DNA of 64,000 nt from Neelides folsomi (lineage: Eukaryota; Arthropoda; Collembola; Neelipleona; Neelidae). The stretch lies in NCBI GenBank assembly GCA_034687125.1, contig JAQGBZ010000136.1, positions 62,001 through 126,000 of the forward strand. Direction: 5' to 3'. Below the pieces are notes generated by a model. It did no database searches. It saw only the letters and a program-made list of their open reading frames with translations, and was not told the DNA's origin. The position numbers and the translations under genes are program-made. Of the stretch, positions 27,387 to 39,822 are shown in pieces. Every line of letters starts with the position of its first letter. Position 1 is the first letter of the stretch.

Positions 27387-30300
27387 CTCATGAAAGAGCT
27401 CCTTTTTCCTCGAGTCGGCCGAAGCAGCTAATAAACTTCAAGCGCACCTCAACACTTTTCTTATGTAATTAGCCTCAAATGAATCTCGTGGTTTGGATGT
27501 TTAATCTCAGATCCCCTTCGCCGCTGCTCTTTAACTCGATCATAACTCCCGAGCGAGGCAAAGGCATATTTTAGAATTAGCAGATGGGAGGATGAGAATG
27601 TTGGGAAAAGGTGTAAGTATCTGAAGATTTGTTCCTTCTCCGCTCAACAACTCACTTTTCCTACATTTTGAAAAGTGATCGCTGTTAATGAAGGGAGTGA
27701 AGGAGTTGAAGGACTGCGAGTGTTGAAGAGGGAGATGAACCAAATCTCGCAGGTTGGAAAGGGAGGAGAGCCAAAGGCAAAATTAATTAAGTTGGAAATG
27801 TTTTCCACAGCAGGGTTCCAATGATTCTGATGAGCCCCTCGAAAACCTCTCTTCTTCTTCCCCGACGAGAAACAAAAGGAGCCTTCGCTAAACTCCTCTT
27901 TTACGGAAAGTGACTGAGGGTGATTTCCCCGAAATGGGAACAAAAGGGGGGGAGGGAAAGGAAGAGGAGGCGGAAAAACAAAGTCGGCCCGTAATTTCCC
28001 TACTATGAAAAATTAGTGGATTCGGAGAACAGCGCGGAAGAAGAGGTTTGCCCACTAATAACAATAAGTATCTTCTGACACACCTTCGACCGACCACTTC
28101 GCCTTATTGATTTTCCCTTTTAACTCATCTTTGTTTATGAATTACCCGTCCTGGGGAGGACGGAAGTGGGAGCGAGGGATCTCCTAATCAACCTACAGAG
28201 GTGTGCGTAGACCGGCGCTAATCCTCCGATCCGGTTTCCAGACCTAATGTGACCTGACGCCTCCCTATGGGCTTCTATTGTATTGGAGGTAATGGGGAGG
28301 GCGGGCGGAGTTGGGACGGCGCTAAATCATAGAGCTTCACTTCTACACTAATGTAATAATCCGACGGGGATTCAATCATGGAGATTTTAATTGGGAGAAG
28401 ATCTACTGCCTCGCGTGTTCACTCCAGACTTCCCGCTTCGACCCTTCCATACAAATATTAACTCACTTCAACTCCAAGACCCAGATTTACCTAATTTATT
28501 CTTCCTCAACTGACCCAATTCACATTTCTAATTTCTACTTCATTTGCTTACATAGTTTTAAATCAGTTCGTAATATGATGATAATACTAACGCTTAGAAA
28601 TATTAATATTACCTTATGTACAGTAAATAAATTTATGGTACATTTCTAATTTTAATTAAATATGTACAATTCAAAAGGATTAAGATAATTGTAAAGAACC
28701 AAAGGCTGAGATGAATCTTTTAATAGCAAGGTTAATCCCGAGCTAATTTCATTTGTTAAAGATTATGATTGGTAAGAAGGATAGAATGAAGTGTAAAGGA
28801 GGGTTGGCCGTCCAACCTCTCCACTTGTTGAGGGAAATGAGTGGAAAAAGTAAATGATGTTGGGCCAAGGAAGGATTACATTGGACCTTACACCTTTAAT
28901 TTGTAGCTCAGTGGGAGACGGTCCATAAAACAAAATGGTTAAATCATTTATTTCTTTTTCCTCAGTCCGCTATTCATAAATAAGTAAAAGAAGTTAAGAG
29001 TTGATATACCAAGGGATCGCAGACCCTTCAAACAATTTATGAACCACAAGTTTCCACAATGAATCCCGACGGAAGAGCAATTGATTTCATTTTCCTCAAC
29101 TCCATTTAATACTCCTTGTAAATATATGTAATGTATTTATACGTATAGGAACTTTCGGCTTTATTTTTAAGATGGGCTTGAGATGGGCCTTATGGGAACT
29201 TAATTGCCTCGACCCTTCTCTGAACTGCGGGCGACCTCGTCACGACATCACCAGAGTTGTCCAACGACCGAGTAGATTTCAGTTAATTGTATAATCATAG
29301 AGCGAGGAAATGATTGTTGATTTTGTCGAGCGGAGAGGAAGTGAGAGGAGAAAGGGACTGGACCCTTCGCATTACCTTGCAATTAGGGCTCCGTTTAATT
29401 ACGCTCTCTTCAACACGCCATGGTTTAACTCCTTGAAACAAATTGGAAAAGTACACGGAAAGACGCCCAGAATTCTTTCCCAGTCTGCTTCATCGAATCC
29501 CCCAATTTTCTACCTCAAGGGAAAAAACCAGAATTCCTTTACAATATTCCAAAGAAACTTTTGGAAAATTAGATTAGAAATTAGCCACCCACGGCACACG
29601 GCAATTTCCTTCTTTTTCTCACTATCCCTTTTCTCGGACGCTCAACAAGTTCATGTTTGATTATACCTTATTATTACGCAGGTAAGTATAATGTAAATAA
29701 GGCTTTACAATGTAATTCCCTTTTTTCTTTTGCAAGTTAAGCTTGGTTTTATACATTACTCTTTAGAACATCGCGTAGTTAAGAGCTGAGTTTCTTTATG
29801 ACTCTTTTAGGAAAGATGGAAGCCCGGTTTGGCTATTAGGATATTAGTGTAGAAAGTGAATGCTAATGATGCTAATGAAGAATGAAACGATGAGTAAGGA
29901 CATTATGAGAAATATTATGACAGGTTGAGTTATGGTTTCCCCATATTATTATTTTATGGAAAAGTTCGGTGGTGGTGAAAGAAGCGCGGCAGCTGGGTGT
30001 GGACGCCGTGTGAGACTCCTGTTGTTCTCCAAGGCGCCAGTGGACTGAATGGTTTAATGCAAAGAAAACACTGGAGGTTCTTGAAATAAGGGACACTTGG
30101 GGATTTGAGGGAGGAGGAAATTAGGAGTGTGGAGGAGACCAGCAGGAGAGCAATTATTATATTGGACAAAACCTTGGGTCAACTTCACTCTGCGGAGATC
30201 ATTAATTATTCCGCTCCTCTATAATTAGTCGGCAATGACTTGGTCCATTCACCCCCTTCAATCCTCTCCAAATAGGGACCAAATATGGAATATTTCAATT

Positions 30301-31937
30301 CAATCCACAATGCTCCTTTTAAAAACATATTCTTCGGACTCCCCTTTTGAGCCTTTAATCCCTTAAATAATTATTATAGTAAATATCATTCAATAATACT
30401 AATAATAGTAAGTGTATTTAATTATTAGGTTTCAATAAAGTAATTTAATTGCACACTTTAATTTAGCTTTGATTCATAACTAAATTTAACATCAGTTAAT
30501 ATTTAATGAGAATAAATTCTTTTATTAATAGTTATTATGAAGATAGAATTATATGTTATTGCTCATAATCAGAATTTGTTTAATAAAGTTGAACATTATT
30601 TTATGAGAGTGTGTTATACTCTTGTAATATAGTCTTGTAATATAGTAATTATAGTTATAATTATATTAGTAATATTAGAATTAGCGCTTATGATAAAACA
30701 AAGTAGCCAGTCAAAGGAATGTTCACATAAAAGCATTTAAGTATGTTAGAATCACCAATGTTAGAATCCTGAAGGTAAAATGAGAGATGTAAAAATGAAG
30801 AACAAGTACTTTCAATTGTCCTCCACTGGGAAGCTGAAGAGGTTACAAGTTTTCAAACAAAGTTGGTGCCTCATGCGGAGATTTATCGTTAAATAAATTC
30901 GGAATAAAATAAGTAGCTGCAAAACTCTGCAGGCATGTTGATTGTTGACTTAAGACAAAATATAAATCCAATCGATAAGTTTCTTATTTCAGTGGGAGGT
31001 CTGAAATTCAATTAAATTCCCAACATCTCTTGCGTGTCTCTTCGAATAATTCTCATTCTTCTCCTTATTAGTCGATCAAGGGAAATCCAAGCCAAGATTT
31101 TCCATAAAGCCTTTTCCTAAACATTTTTATATCTTGATTTAATAACCAATTTCCTCCCCATGTTGTTTGGTTAATAATAAAATAATGCGTGTCTTGCCTT
31201 TACATCTTACCAATTTTTTACTTGAGAAAACACGGAGCATTATTTTATGATGGACCGAAGAAGGGTCGTCGGAGAACATAAGGGACAACCAGGGCGAGTT
31301 GGCGTGTTTCACGGAAACCCCAAACAGCAGACTTCAAGGCACCTTCAATTTTTTCTCATTACAAGCATGTGTAAATAGAAAATTAATCAATTACTTGAAA
31401 ATCAAATTTATTCACACATGTGTTGGCGCAACTGATGAATTACCCGGTTTTTCATTTAATTTTCAAATTCAACATGTTGATGTATGATCTCTGTTTAATT
31501 CACCATTTTGTGTGATGGGAAGATGGAATCTCAACCTGTTGATGGTATTTCGCGTAGTCGGCATCATGTAATACAATAAATATTGTTTATGATTTGTAAT
31601 TTCGTAAAATGATTATACAAAAGATTTGTACAAACTTTGTTTACGATGAGAAGAACATAAAGTTAAAATTTCATTACGCGTTGGGCTATAGAGGATATGT
31701 ATAAAGGAATGAGTTGTTTTTCTTTATGAATTTTAATCAAAGTTAAAGAATTAATTTGAAGTTTAGGCGAAGTCATTATTTATTCATTAGAATATATAAT
31801 AGTGGATGATTCGAAATTAATCTGGCATATTGGGACTTGTGTTATTAAGTGGTGGAGATCATAGGGAGCGAGGTAATTGGAGTCGGAGCTCCGTGAATCA
31901 AAGATATGAACTTCAAATGAATAACAGAAAGGGAGAA

Positions 31938-32029
31938 GGTCAATTTCATCAATTCTCATAATTATATTTTCACCTTTAGTAATTAGTTTGAAATGACTCA
32001 TCAAATTTGCATCCACTGCCGCTGCTGAC
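31938..32029 (+). promoter_or_regulatory. Conserved non-coding element 3, copy 1
   Basis: Ordered blocks GGTCAATTTCAT, AATTATATTTTCACCTT, TAATTAG, ATGACT, TCAAATTTGC and GCTGCTGAC. The same blocks in the same order lie at 38042-38134. An overlapping minus-strand ORF (31780-32091) is not preserved in the second copy, which argues for non-coding conservation. Confidence 0.6.
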
Positions 32030-35000
32030 CTCACCCTTTCCTCAAGTAGCAGCAGAGTGGGAAGTTGGAAGTTGATCCAATTCCTTGTCATCAGATTTGA
32101 TTAGATTAAAAACTCCTTCGGCATCCCTCCAGTCAATCTCACTTATTTTTTACATCATTTTTCAATCTCATCCTCTCTTAGATCCCTTTGTTCTCCCTGC
32201 AAATCAAGTTTTGCAGATATAAATTAAAACTCTAATTAGCTCTGACATTCAATTCATCTTTTCTATTTGTCTTATTATCTTCATTCCCTTGAGCCTCATT
32301 ACCCCTTCCCCATTTAGTCATTATCGTTTAATTCTTAACTCTCTTTCTCATTACAGGAGATTTTGAAAAGGTCAGGAAAGATTGATATGAATTCCACTGG
32401 TTTAATCCGCCATTTGAGATTCCTTATGTAATTGCCCCAATTATCTTTCTTTTTTGCTTGAGAGGAAATTGCAATTTGAAATATCTGATTGAAGGATTTG
32501 CGTTGTTTGGTCTGAGGAATTCACCAGTAGCTGAAGTGGAGTTGTTAAGTTAATGGGGACTCAACTCAAGTTCACTACAAGAGATGCGGAGTTGAAATCA
32601 TGAAGTTGGATAAGTTTAGTGGGATAATCTAATAATCTCATGCAAATTGAATCATGAGGAGAATAATTGGGGGAAGATGTACAGCTTTGCGTGATGTGCT
32701 TCGAACCACAGGGGTTCTTCTACCCTTTTTCCCCTTTGATCGGTCTCGGTCAAACCCATTAAGATCTGAGTGTTTCCACTATTTTATTTTCGGCCTTTTT
32801 TTACTATGTCAAGTCTTCGGCGCTTTCCTGACTCTCGACCTTTACTAATTTATGCACTGAATAATCATTTAAACTACAAACGCCTATTTCCCCGAGTTCT
32901 CTATCTATCTGTGGTCTTTTCTATTTAACACATACAACATAGTTACATATCCATTGCTCTTCCTCTTCACACATAAATTATCTTATCTCCTACATTTATT
33001 CTCTCTTTATAATATGTGTGTAAAAGTTAATCACAAACTACTACGACTAGGATACATAATACTATGAATGTTATTGTAAAAATAATATACCATTTAATTC
33101 AAAAACAGTATTATATTATGTACATACAAGAAGTACAAGTACAGTACATTAATACATTACTTTTTATTATTTTTGAAGCACTTTTGTGCAATTTTGTAGC
33201 TATTTAGGTATATGGTACTCCTGCATTTATAGTAGAATTAAAACAAGTTTAATATTTAATAGAATAATTCTCAAGATTAAAATCCGTGGAATGAAATTAA
33301 GGGAAAGTAATTAAACCTCTAAGGGGTTTCTGGTATTTATTTAATTTTCCAATTACGTGTGGAAGAAGGGCCCTTCATTTATGTAATGATCTCATATCAG
33401 GGGGATCTCAAAGGAGGTCTAAGATTTGTTGCCCATGTTAATTGAAACTGCCAATCAAGTTAATGAAGCTATGCATGGCATGAAATCTGAGCCCCAACAT
33501 CTCCCATGTAAACGAAGCTCCAAAGCATTCATCTATGGTGTTTCAGGGAGGCGCCCAGGAGAAACTCTGATATAAATAATGAACGTATATCAAACGATGG
33601 CTCCCGATACTCCTCAGCAAACTCAGTTAGAGTATAAAAAGTTTGCCAGGTGTCATTTAGAAGAAAACAAATAGTTTCCAGTCACGATCAAAACTACTTA
33701 GCGAGTTCACCATTGACGATGGCTATCGTCGGTTTTCAAACTCCGCCTTCCCCATCAATCCATTCCATTTAATTGAAGTTCAAGAAAAATATATTCAAAA
33801 GTTTAATAAACTCACCTTATCCTTTCATCTCAAACCTTCATTTTTCTTATGGTGTAATTTATTACAAGTGGCATGATGGAGAACAATTATGTAATCTTCA
33901 ACATCCTTTTAGTAATGGATACCATATAATAGTAAAGAGTCCAGTTCATTAGGATTCCATTACAATTTAAATAATTACATTTAATTAATTATTTGCTTAT
34001 TCAATTCACTGGCTTTGAATTAACTATTTCTAATTCAATGCGCTACATACCTGAATTTGAATTTCTTTAGACCTATCATAGCTGTGATAAGATTGTGTAC
34101 TTCTAATATAATACCTTTGCATTTATAAATATCAAATATCCACTCAAGGATATAAAGTCTAAAGACAAATAGAATTTAATTATTTATTCAAGTAGCATGG
34201 ATTGGACATTCATTGATGTATGAACATGATGTTGAAGCATGTTAGGAGTTGATAGAAATCGATTGACGTGATCGTTAAATAATAATAATTCATCGTAGCA
34301 AATTGATAAAGGGAAATTAGGATAAAGAAGATGGTGGGCATTGTGATGGAGGCAAACGGTAGCTGAATGAAAATTTAATCACTCATATCCTCTCCAGCAT
34401 CTGAATTGCATTACGAAGTTGGAGATCCCCGCTGTCCTCCCAATCTCTCCCATCGGACCGCTTTTTATTCCAACATTTTTTGATTTGTGATTTATTTAAT
34501 TTCTCATTTGACTCAATGAAGGACTTCTCTTATGCGATTATCCAGACTTGGAGCCAGACAGATAATAAGTTTAACTTTCAGTGGACCACCCGGTCGTTTC
34601 AATTAAATCTCTCTTCTACCGTTTAATATTTATGCTCTCTTCAATCCACTCGCGCATTTGCTCTTATGATTCCTTGCTTAATTTCTTCTATTAGAGAAAT
34701 AATAAAACTGTCAACTCAAATGACTTTTCGATTCAATACATACATACATAGATAACTATCTAAAATGTAAAAGAGACATGTGCTCATATGTATTCGAGGA
34801 TGTAAGGTTTGTAAAATTGAAGTATCCATTTACATCATTAAATTATAATTTTTACAAAATTACCAAATGCTACTCATTTTTAAACATTTATTCATCTCAA
34901 GATTTCCTTAATTCTAAATGCTTTCCATAATAATATTAATTGCATCAGATGGCAAATATGAAATTCAAATGAGGTAAACACGAGAGTTTTCCTTAGGAGT

Positions 35001-37130
35001 CAAAGTTAAGTAATAATAGAGTCGGTGGGTCAAGTGACTAATTAGAATTATTATTCTGGAAACGAATCTCCCTCTGAATAATTCTCTCATAATTTGTGGA
35101 AAAGAAAAAGCAGAAAAAAGAAAGAAGTTTGGGTCTCTTGGCATGTTTTACTTTAATTTTTCTCTCGCTTCAACCTCGGGACCTCTCCTAATCAGTTATA
35201 ATTAATGGTTCTCCGTATAAGGAACCCTTTAAGGGATTCTCTCTATTCCACAAAATAATATGACCCACCGATTTACCATAACTTTAACTCTTCCCCTTCC
35301 TTAATGAGCTTTGTTGGAAAACAGGAGACTTTAACTTACAACACAAACACAATTCCTCTCTTAGGTCCCCCATTCATCAAATCTCAATGAGACAAATCTC
35401 TCGAGAGCTTCATATTGAATAAAATTACATTCATTGTAGATATATATTACAAGTATACCCGATGTAATACTCGTAATATACAATTAATTAAGTAGGAATA
35501 TTATTTGCAAACACGCTCGCTGTTCCAATCACGTCAAAATTATAAATTACTAATATTTTTATTCTTATAATTTAGCATATTGGTTGTATCTATTTATTAT
35601 TAGTTTATTAGACAATACGAGAAGATGGTTATTTTGATAATAAAAAACAGAAGTTGTAATCCGATTTGTCCTGCTGATGAGGGAAAAGGTGAAGGGTTGA
35701 GTGTGGGAGATGAAAGAACCATTCTGGCGGAGTAATGGATTGCCCAATGCGGAGCTGAGTGTGTTCATGGCTTTCCCTGCTGTTTGGACCAGAGAAATCT
35801 TTCAAAGCCTTGTCAGATTGATGGGTACGAATGAGCAACTGGCCGAAGCTTCCGATCTCGTAAATTACCAACTCATTCTCTCCCCCTCTCAACCCTTGTA
35901 ATTCCTCAGATAGGTGATCATCTGCTTGACCTTTAATCGGGTCGAGAGTTCAATCGTTTATCTCTCTTCTTCATCCTTACCTTTGTGGTCATGTGAGGCT
36001 CGGAGACTCATGCTGCTTCTTCTCTATTTCATTTAATTCAGGGCAGCGGAGGGCTTCAATTCAATATGCCTTTCAATTATTCTCATTTACCATCCCATTA
36101 TTGTTCCTCTTTTGCTTATTCATCTTCCTACCATTCGGATTCAAATAATGAAATTTAATATAGGCTTCCATAAATTATCATATAGACTCCCTACTACAGA
36201 TATAAGCAATCGATTATTAAATATTAATAGAACATCATCAACGTTGATCAAGCTAAAGTAACTTCTTGTGCATTTGTTTAATACACGTACATACCTATAT
36301 TTATTTATTATTAGTCTACTATAATCATTTATCATGTTTGCCTTTATTTATTAAATATGCAGTATGAAACATCTACTTACAGCAAATACTCAATAATAAA
36401 TGGGCAATGATAATTGTAAGGTAGGTAATAGACTTTGTAAGAGATTCTTATATTAACAATGGGATGAGGGTGAGGAAATGAAAGAATCGTTGATTTGGTA
36501 AACGAGATGGATAAATCTTTGGACTGGAGCAAGGGGATAAAAGGAGGTAGTTACCGTCTATGAGGTAAACAAATGTTTGTCAACGCAGAGGGGGATCACT
36601 GCGGTGTTTTTAACGGTTCCAGCGGGGCTCCTTGAGCTCCCTTTACACAAACAGACGGAGGTAATTGTGCGAGGAGATTTCCCTTTCAAAGAATTTTCGG
36701 CGACTCAAAGGAAGGATCAATTGGGCGAGTTGAAAAGGACGGAGGTTCTTCGAGGACTTACAATTACAATTTATCTACTCGTGTAATACATCGCGCTTGA
36801 CCACCTTGCGACCGAAACTTCCTCAATTGCTCGTAATTACGCTTTAACAAACTCTCCCACACACGCACTCCAAAAAATGTCGAACCTTTGTCGCCTTATT
36901 GACTTTTTCTGTATCTGATAGATATCGTGTATCGTGGAGATATTTCCATCTCTTAATCTTTAATTCTTTTAATCATTAGGACATGATGTTTTGAATATGA
37001 TTCTTGTTCATACCATGGGTATTTATTGTTTGTAAGTCATATCAATGATTCAACTTTGATCGAACTCATATTTTATGGAATGAATTTAAAAGAGCTCCAC
37101 TTTTGTTATAATTTTTTATTGTTTTATATC

Positions 37131-37567
37131 GTGCCATTATTTATCTTAGAGCACATAGGGAATAGAGAGTTTCAGGAATCTTCCTCTTCGACTTGAGCTT
37201 CCTCTTGATGACGTAGAAAGGCAAGGGGCAGAGCAAGAGAAACCTTATAATCTACTTTCAGGAAGTTTCTTCTTGTGTTCTTTCTCTTGGTTTGTGAAAT
37301 GCTGCACGAGAAGTGAGTGCGGATGTGCGAAAGGTTCGCAAAAGGCAAGAATATTCAATTTCATTGAGTCCTATGCAACCAAGATGAGTCATGCTTTTTT
37401 AGACTCCCACTCCAGCATCCTCTTGCCCGATAGAAGTTACTAGGGGTTTCAAGTGGAAGAACAAGTCGAAGTCAAACCCTCCTATAAGTCCCAAATGAAA
37501 ATAATAGGGAAATCCATGGAAATTTTGTTGAAATTTTGCCCAATGTGCTCTAAGATAATAATGGCAC
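37131..37567. mobile_element. 437-bp MITE-like element with about 25-bp terminal inverted repeats
   Basis: The left end GTGCCATTATTTATCTTAGA and the reverse complement of the right end, GTGCCATTATTATCTTAGAG, are inverted copies differing by a one-base indel; both run on to GCACAT. The interior has no transposase ORF. TA dinucleotides flank both ends within a few bases, compatible with a Tc1/mariner-type insertion, but the exact boundary is uncertain. Confidence 0.65.
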
Positions 37568-38041
37568 TGTAAAGTATACGAAATTAATGGAATAAGGAGC
37601 GGTTTGAATTATAAATAAATGGCATTTGAATTGACATTCACGAGTTTCGTTCATCATAATGTTTTGCTCCTTGCATAATAATTAGAGATTTTAAATTAAA
37701 TGGGCCATTGTTGATACCGCTTATAATGGTAGTAATTAAAAGATTGAGCAATGGAGATGATTGTGATATGACCGCTATGGGATAAATGAGTGTATTAGAA
37801 TAATGTTTTAGCGCGTTCGAATAAAAGGGCCGATAAGGTTGATAATGGTTGATAATAGTAATTACAAAGTCAAAAGTAATTGTCAAGAAGCGTAAAATTC
37901 GTTCTCAATCTGGCTCAGATTTGGACAAAGGATTAAGAAGAGCATAGGGGATGTATATATATAAAAAGGTGAATTTCATATGAAAATACGTAGTGGATCA
38001 TAAAGGGGCTGGCGAACGCAATTATCTTGAATAATGAAGGG

Positions 38042-38134
38042 GGTCAATTTCATTAATTATATTTTCACCTTCAATAATTAGGAATCGATGACTGGTCAAT
38101 TTTGCTCTCGAGTTTCCTTTTACAAGCTGCTGAC
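38042..38134 (+). promoter_or_regulatory. Conserved non-coding element 3, copy 2
   Basis: Matches the copy at 31.9 kb: GGTCAATTTCATTAATTATA, TTTTCACCTT, ATAATTAG, GATGACT, TCAATTTTGC and GCTGCTGAC, colinear over about 95 bp with small indels. It lies about 1.7 kb beyond the 3' end of al-B and points the same way as copy 1. Confidence 0.6.
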
Positions 38135-39822
38135 ATCATTATCACATTGGACCGGCAGCCAACAAACATCCCCTTTAAACCCTTCTTTAGCGCAAGTAAA
38201 CCAAAGGGATCCAGGTGAGCTAATTTATTTCAAGTCATCTCATTTGATTGGATTACAAGATCCATGAAAAAAACATAAAGAAAACTTGATATTTTGCTTT
38301 TCTAATCTCAACTTTCAGACATCAATTATTCAATTAATTTTAAAATGTATGTTCATTTCTGTACTATGGATTTTTACGTACATGTAGGCTATGTACTCTA
38401 CTACATGTTAGACGTTGACAAAACATTCCATTTATATATGTATAGTACATAGGTTTTAAATATTTAAGACGAAGAAAAACGCCCGTGTTTTTGAAGAAAG
38501 TTAAGGTTTAAAGGGCTTGAAGAGCGTTTTCAAATCTTTAGAAAGAGGGGAGTTTGTACGAAGAATAAGAACCAACGAGCTCATTAGTGTGTTATTTAAC
38601 TTCAGTTAACAACCTGCTTTGAATGAGAATCAAAGGAGTCTTTTAAGGAGGCAGAGAGGTCATCGTTAAAGGCGGATGATGAATTGCGGATCCAAGAAGT
38701 TTGCAAAGAAATGAAATTGAATTCCAATTTGGTTGAGTCAATAATGAAACCCATTAGTTGTTGTAATTTATTAGTCACAACTCACGTTTATTTACTATTT
38801 ATTAACGATCTCAATAGTATTAATATTGTAAAGAGATTCATTTCGCTAAATGAACATCCATTAATTATCTTATTACACACGTTATACAAATTTAATCACT
38901 TGCGTAGGTTTGTAATATATTGTGCTTACAAATAACACAATTCCAATACGTTACTATACGTAGAAGTGCACACATACATAATATGTATATTAAATTAATA
39001 CAATGTTTCATTTATCAAGATTAAAAAATAATTGGATTATCATATAAATGGATTTATTATTAATTACAGCATAATTCATTTAATAGTCCAGAGTTGACAT
39101 TTGTCAAGGAAGAATGATTAAATGGTCAATGAAGCTCATTGGGAACTCGTAGGAATCTGATTGATGTATTTAGTTACATGGGAGAAGAAAATGGTTTGGG
39201 AACGAGTCTTTAAATCTCCAGTGAGACCTGAAGAATTCCCTTGTGTGTATGTGAGTTATATGGCCAGGGATGTTGAATTGAAGACTAATTGCCATTCAAT
39301 TCTCCCCAATTGTCGCTCACTATTGAAAAATGTGTTCTTATTTGTACAATTCTGAATTGATTGGGATTTGATTGAACTCCATTTCACTCTATTCATCTCC
39401 CATGACCCCTTCTGAAGAGTTCACTCAATTGAGATCAAAGGAATTATCATTACCTAATGAACCCTAATATTCACATCCAAGTCGTCTGAAAAGTACGTGG
39501 AGAGACGTAATGGAAATTACAGGTTGAATGAAGAAGGTTCATTCCTCTTAATCTCTTCACTAAATAATAATACTAATAATCTAATTCCATATAAAGGCTC
39601 TTCTCCTTACAATGTGGATAATATATATGACATTTTCATACTTATGGTATCACTCGACTCGGATTTTCCTCGGTAATCCATGTAGAGGAATTTCGTGGCC
39701 CAAGGGCTTAAATTGTAAATGTAAATAGGGGAGTAATGAGGGAAGAATAAATAATATGAATCGATTTGAAAGAATGATGAAGGTCAATAAGTGATTGAGC
39801 AGTTTTGATCTCCTTCTTTCGC

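Larger units (their letters stand above)
21561..39822. other. 18-kb gene-free interval between convergent aristaless paralogues
   Basis: No exon with domain similarity or splice-consistent neighbours was found. The interval alternates A/T-rich stretches with many GC-richer islands (for example about 22.3-23.4, 24.1-25.0, 27.3-29.6, 31.3-32.8, 33.3-33.8 and 36.5-36.9 kb), a texture expected of conserved non-coding DNA around developmental genes. It contains one extra copy of element 1, two copies of element 3, a MITE at 37.1 kb and several short perfect hairpins. Candidate AATAAA signals for al-A occur within the first 300 bp, at about 21696 and 21871. Confidence 0.6.

Noticed and set aside
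27540-28097. Overlapping minus-strand ORFs of 67-99 codons
   Set aside because: Low-complexity Ser/Pro/Phe-rich translations in several frames of a GC-richer island; no domain or splice partner.
29310-29660. 116-codon plus-strand ORF
   Set aside because: Starts with ATG but has no recognisable domain, no neighbouring exon and random-looking composition.
31780-32091. 103-codon minus-strand ORF
   Set aside because: Overlaps conserved element 3, whose second copy at 38 kb does not keep the ORF.
33633-33640. TATAAAAA in the desert as a promoter
   Set aside because: No initiator at the right distance and no downstream coding or structured RNA; expected by chance in A/T-rich DNA.
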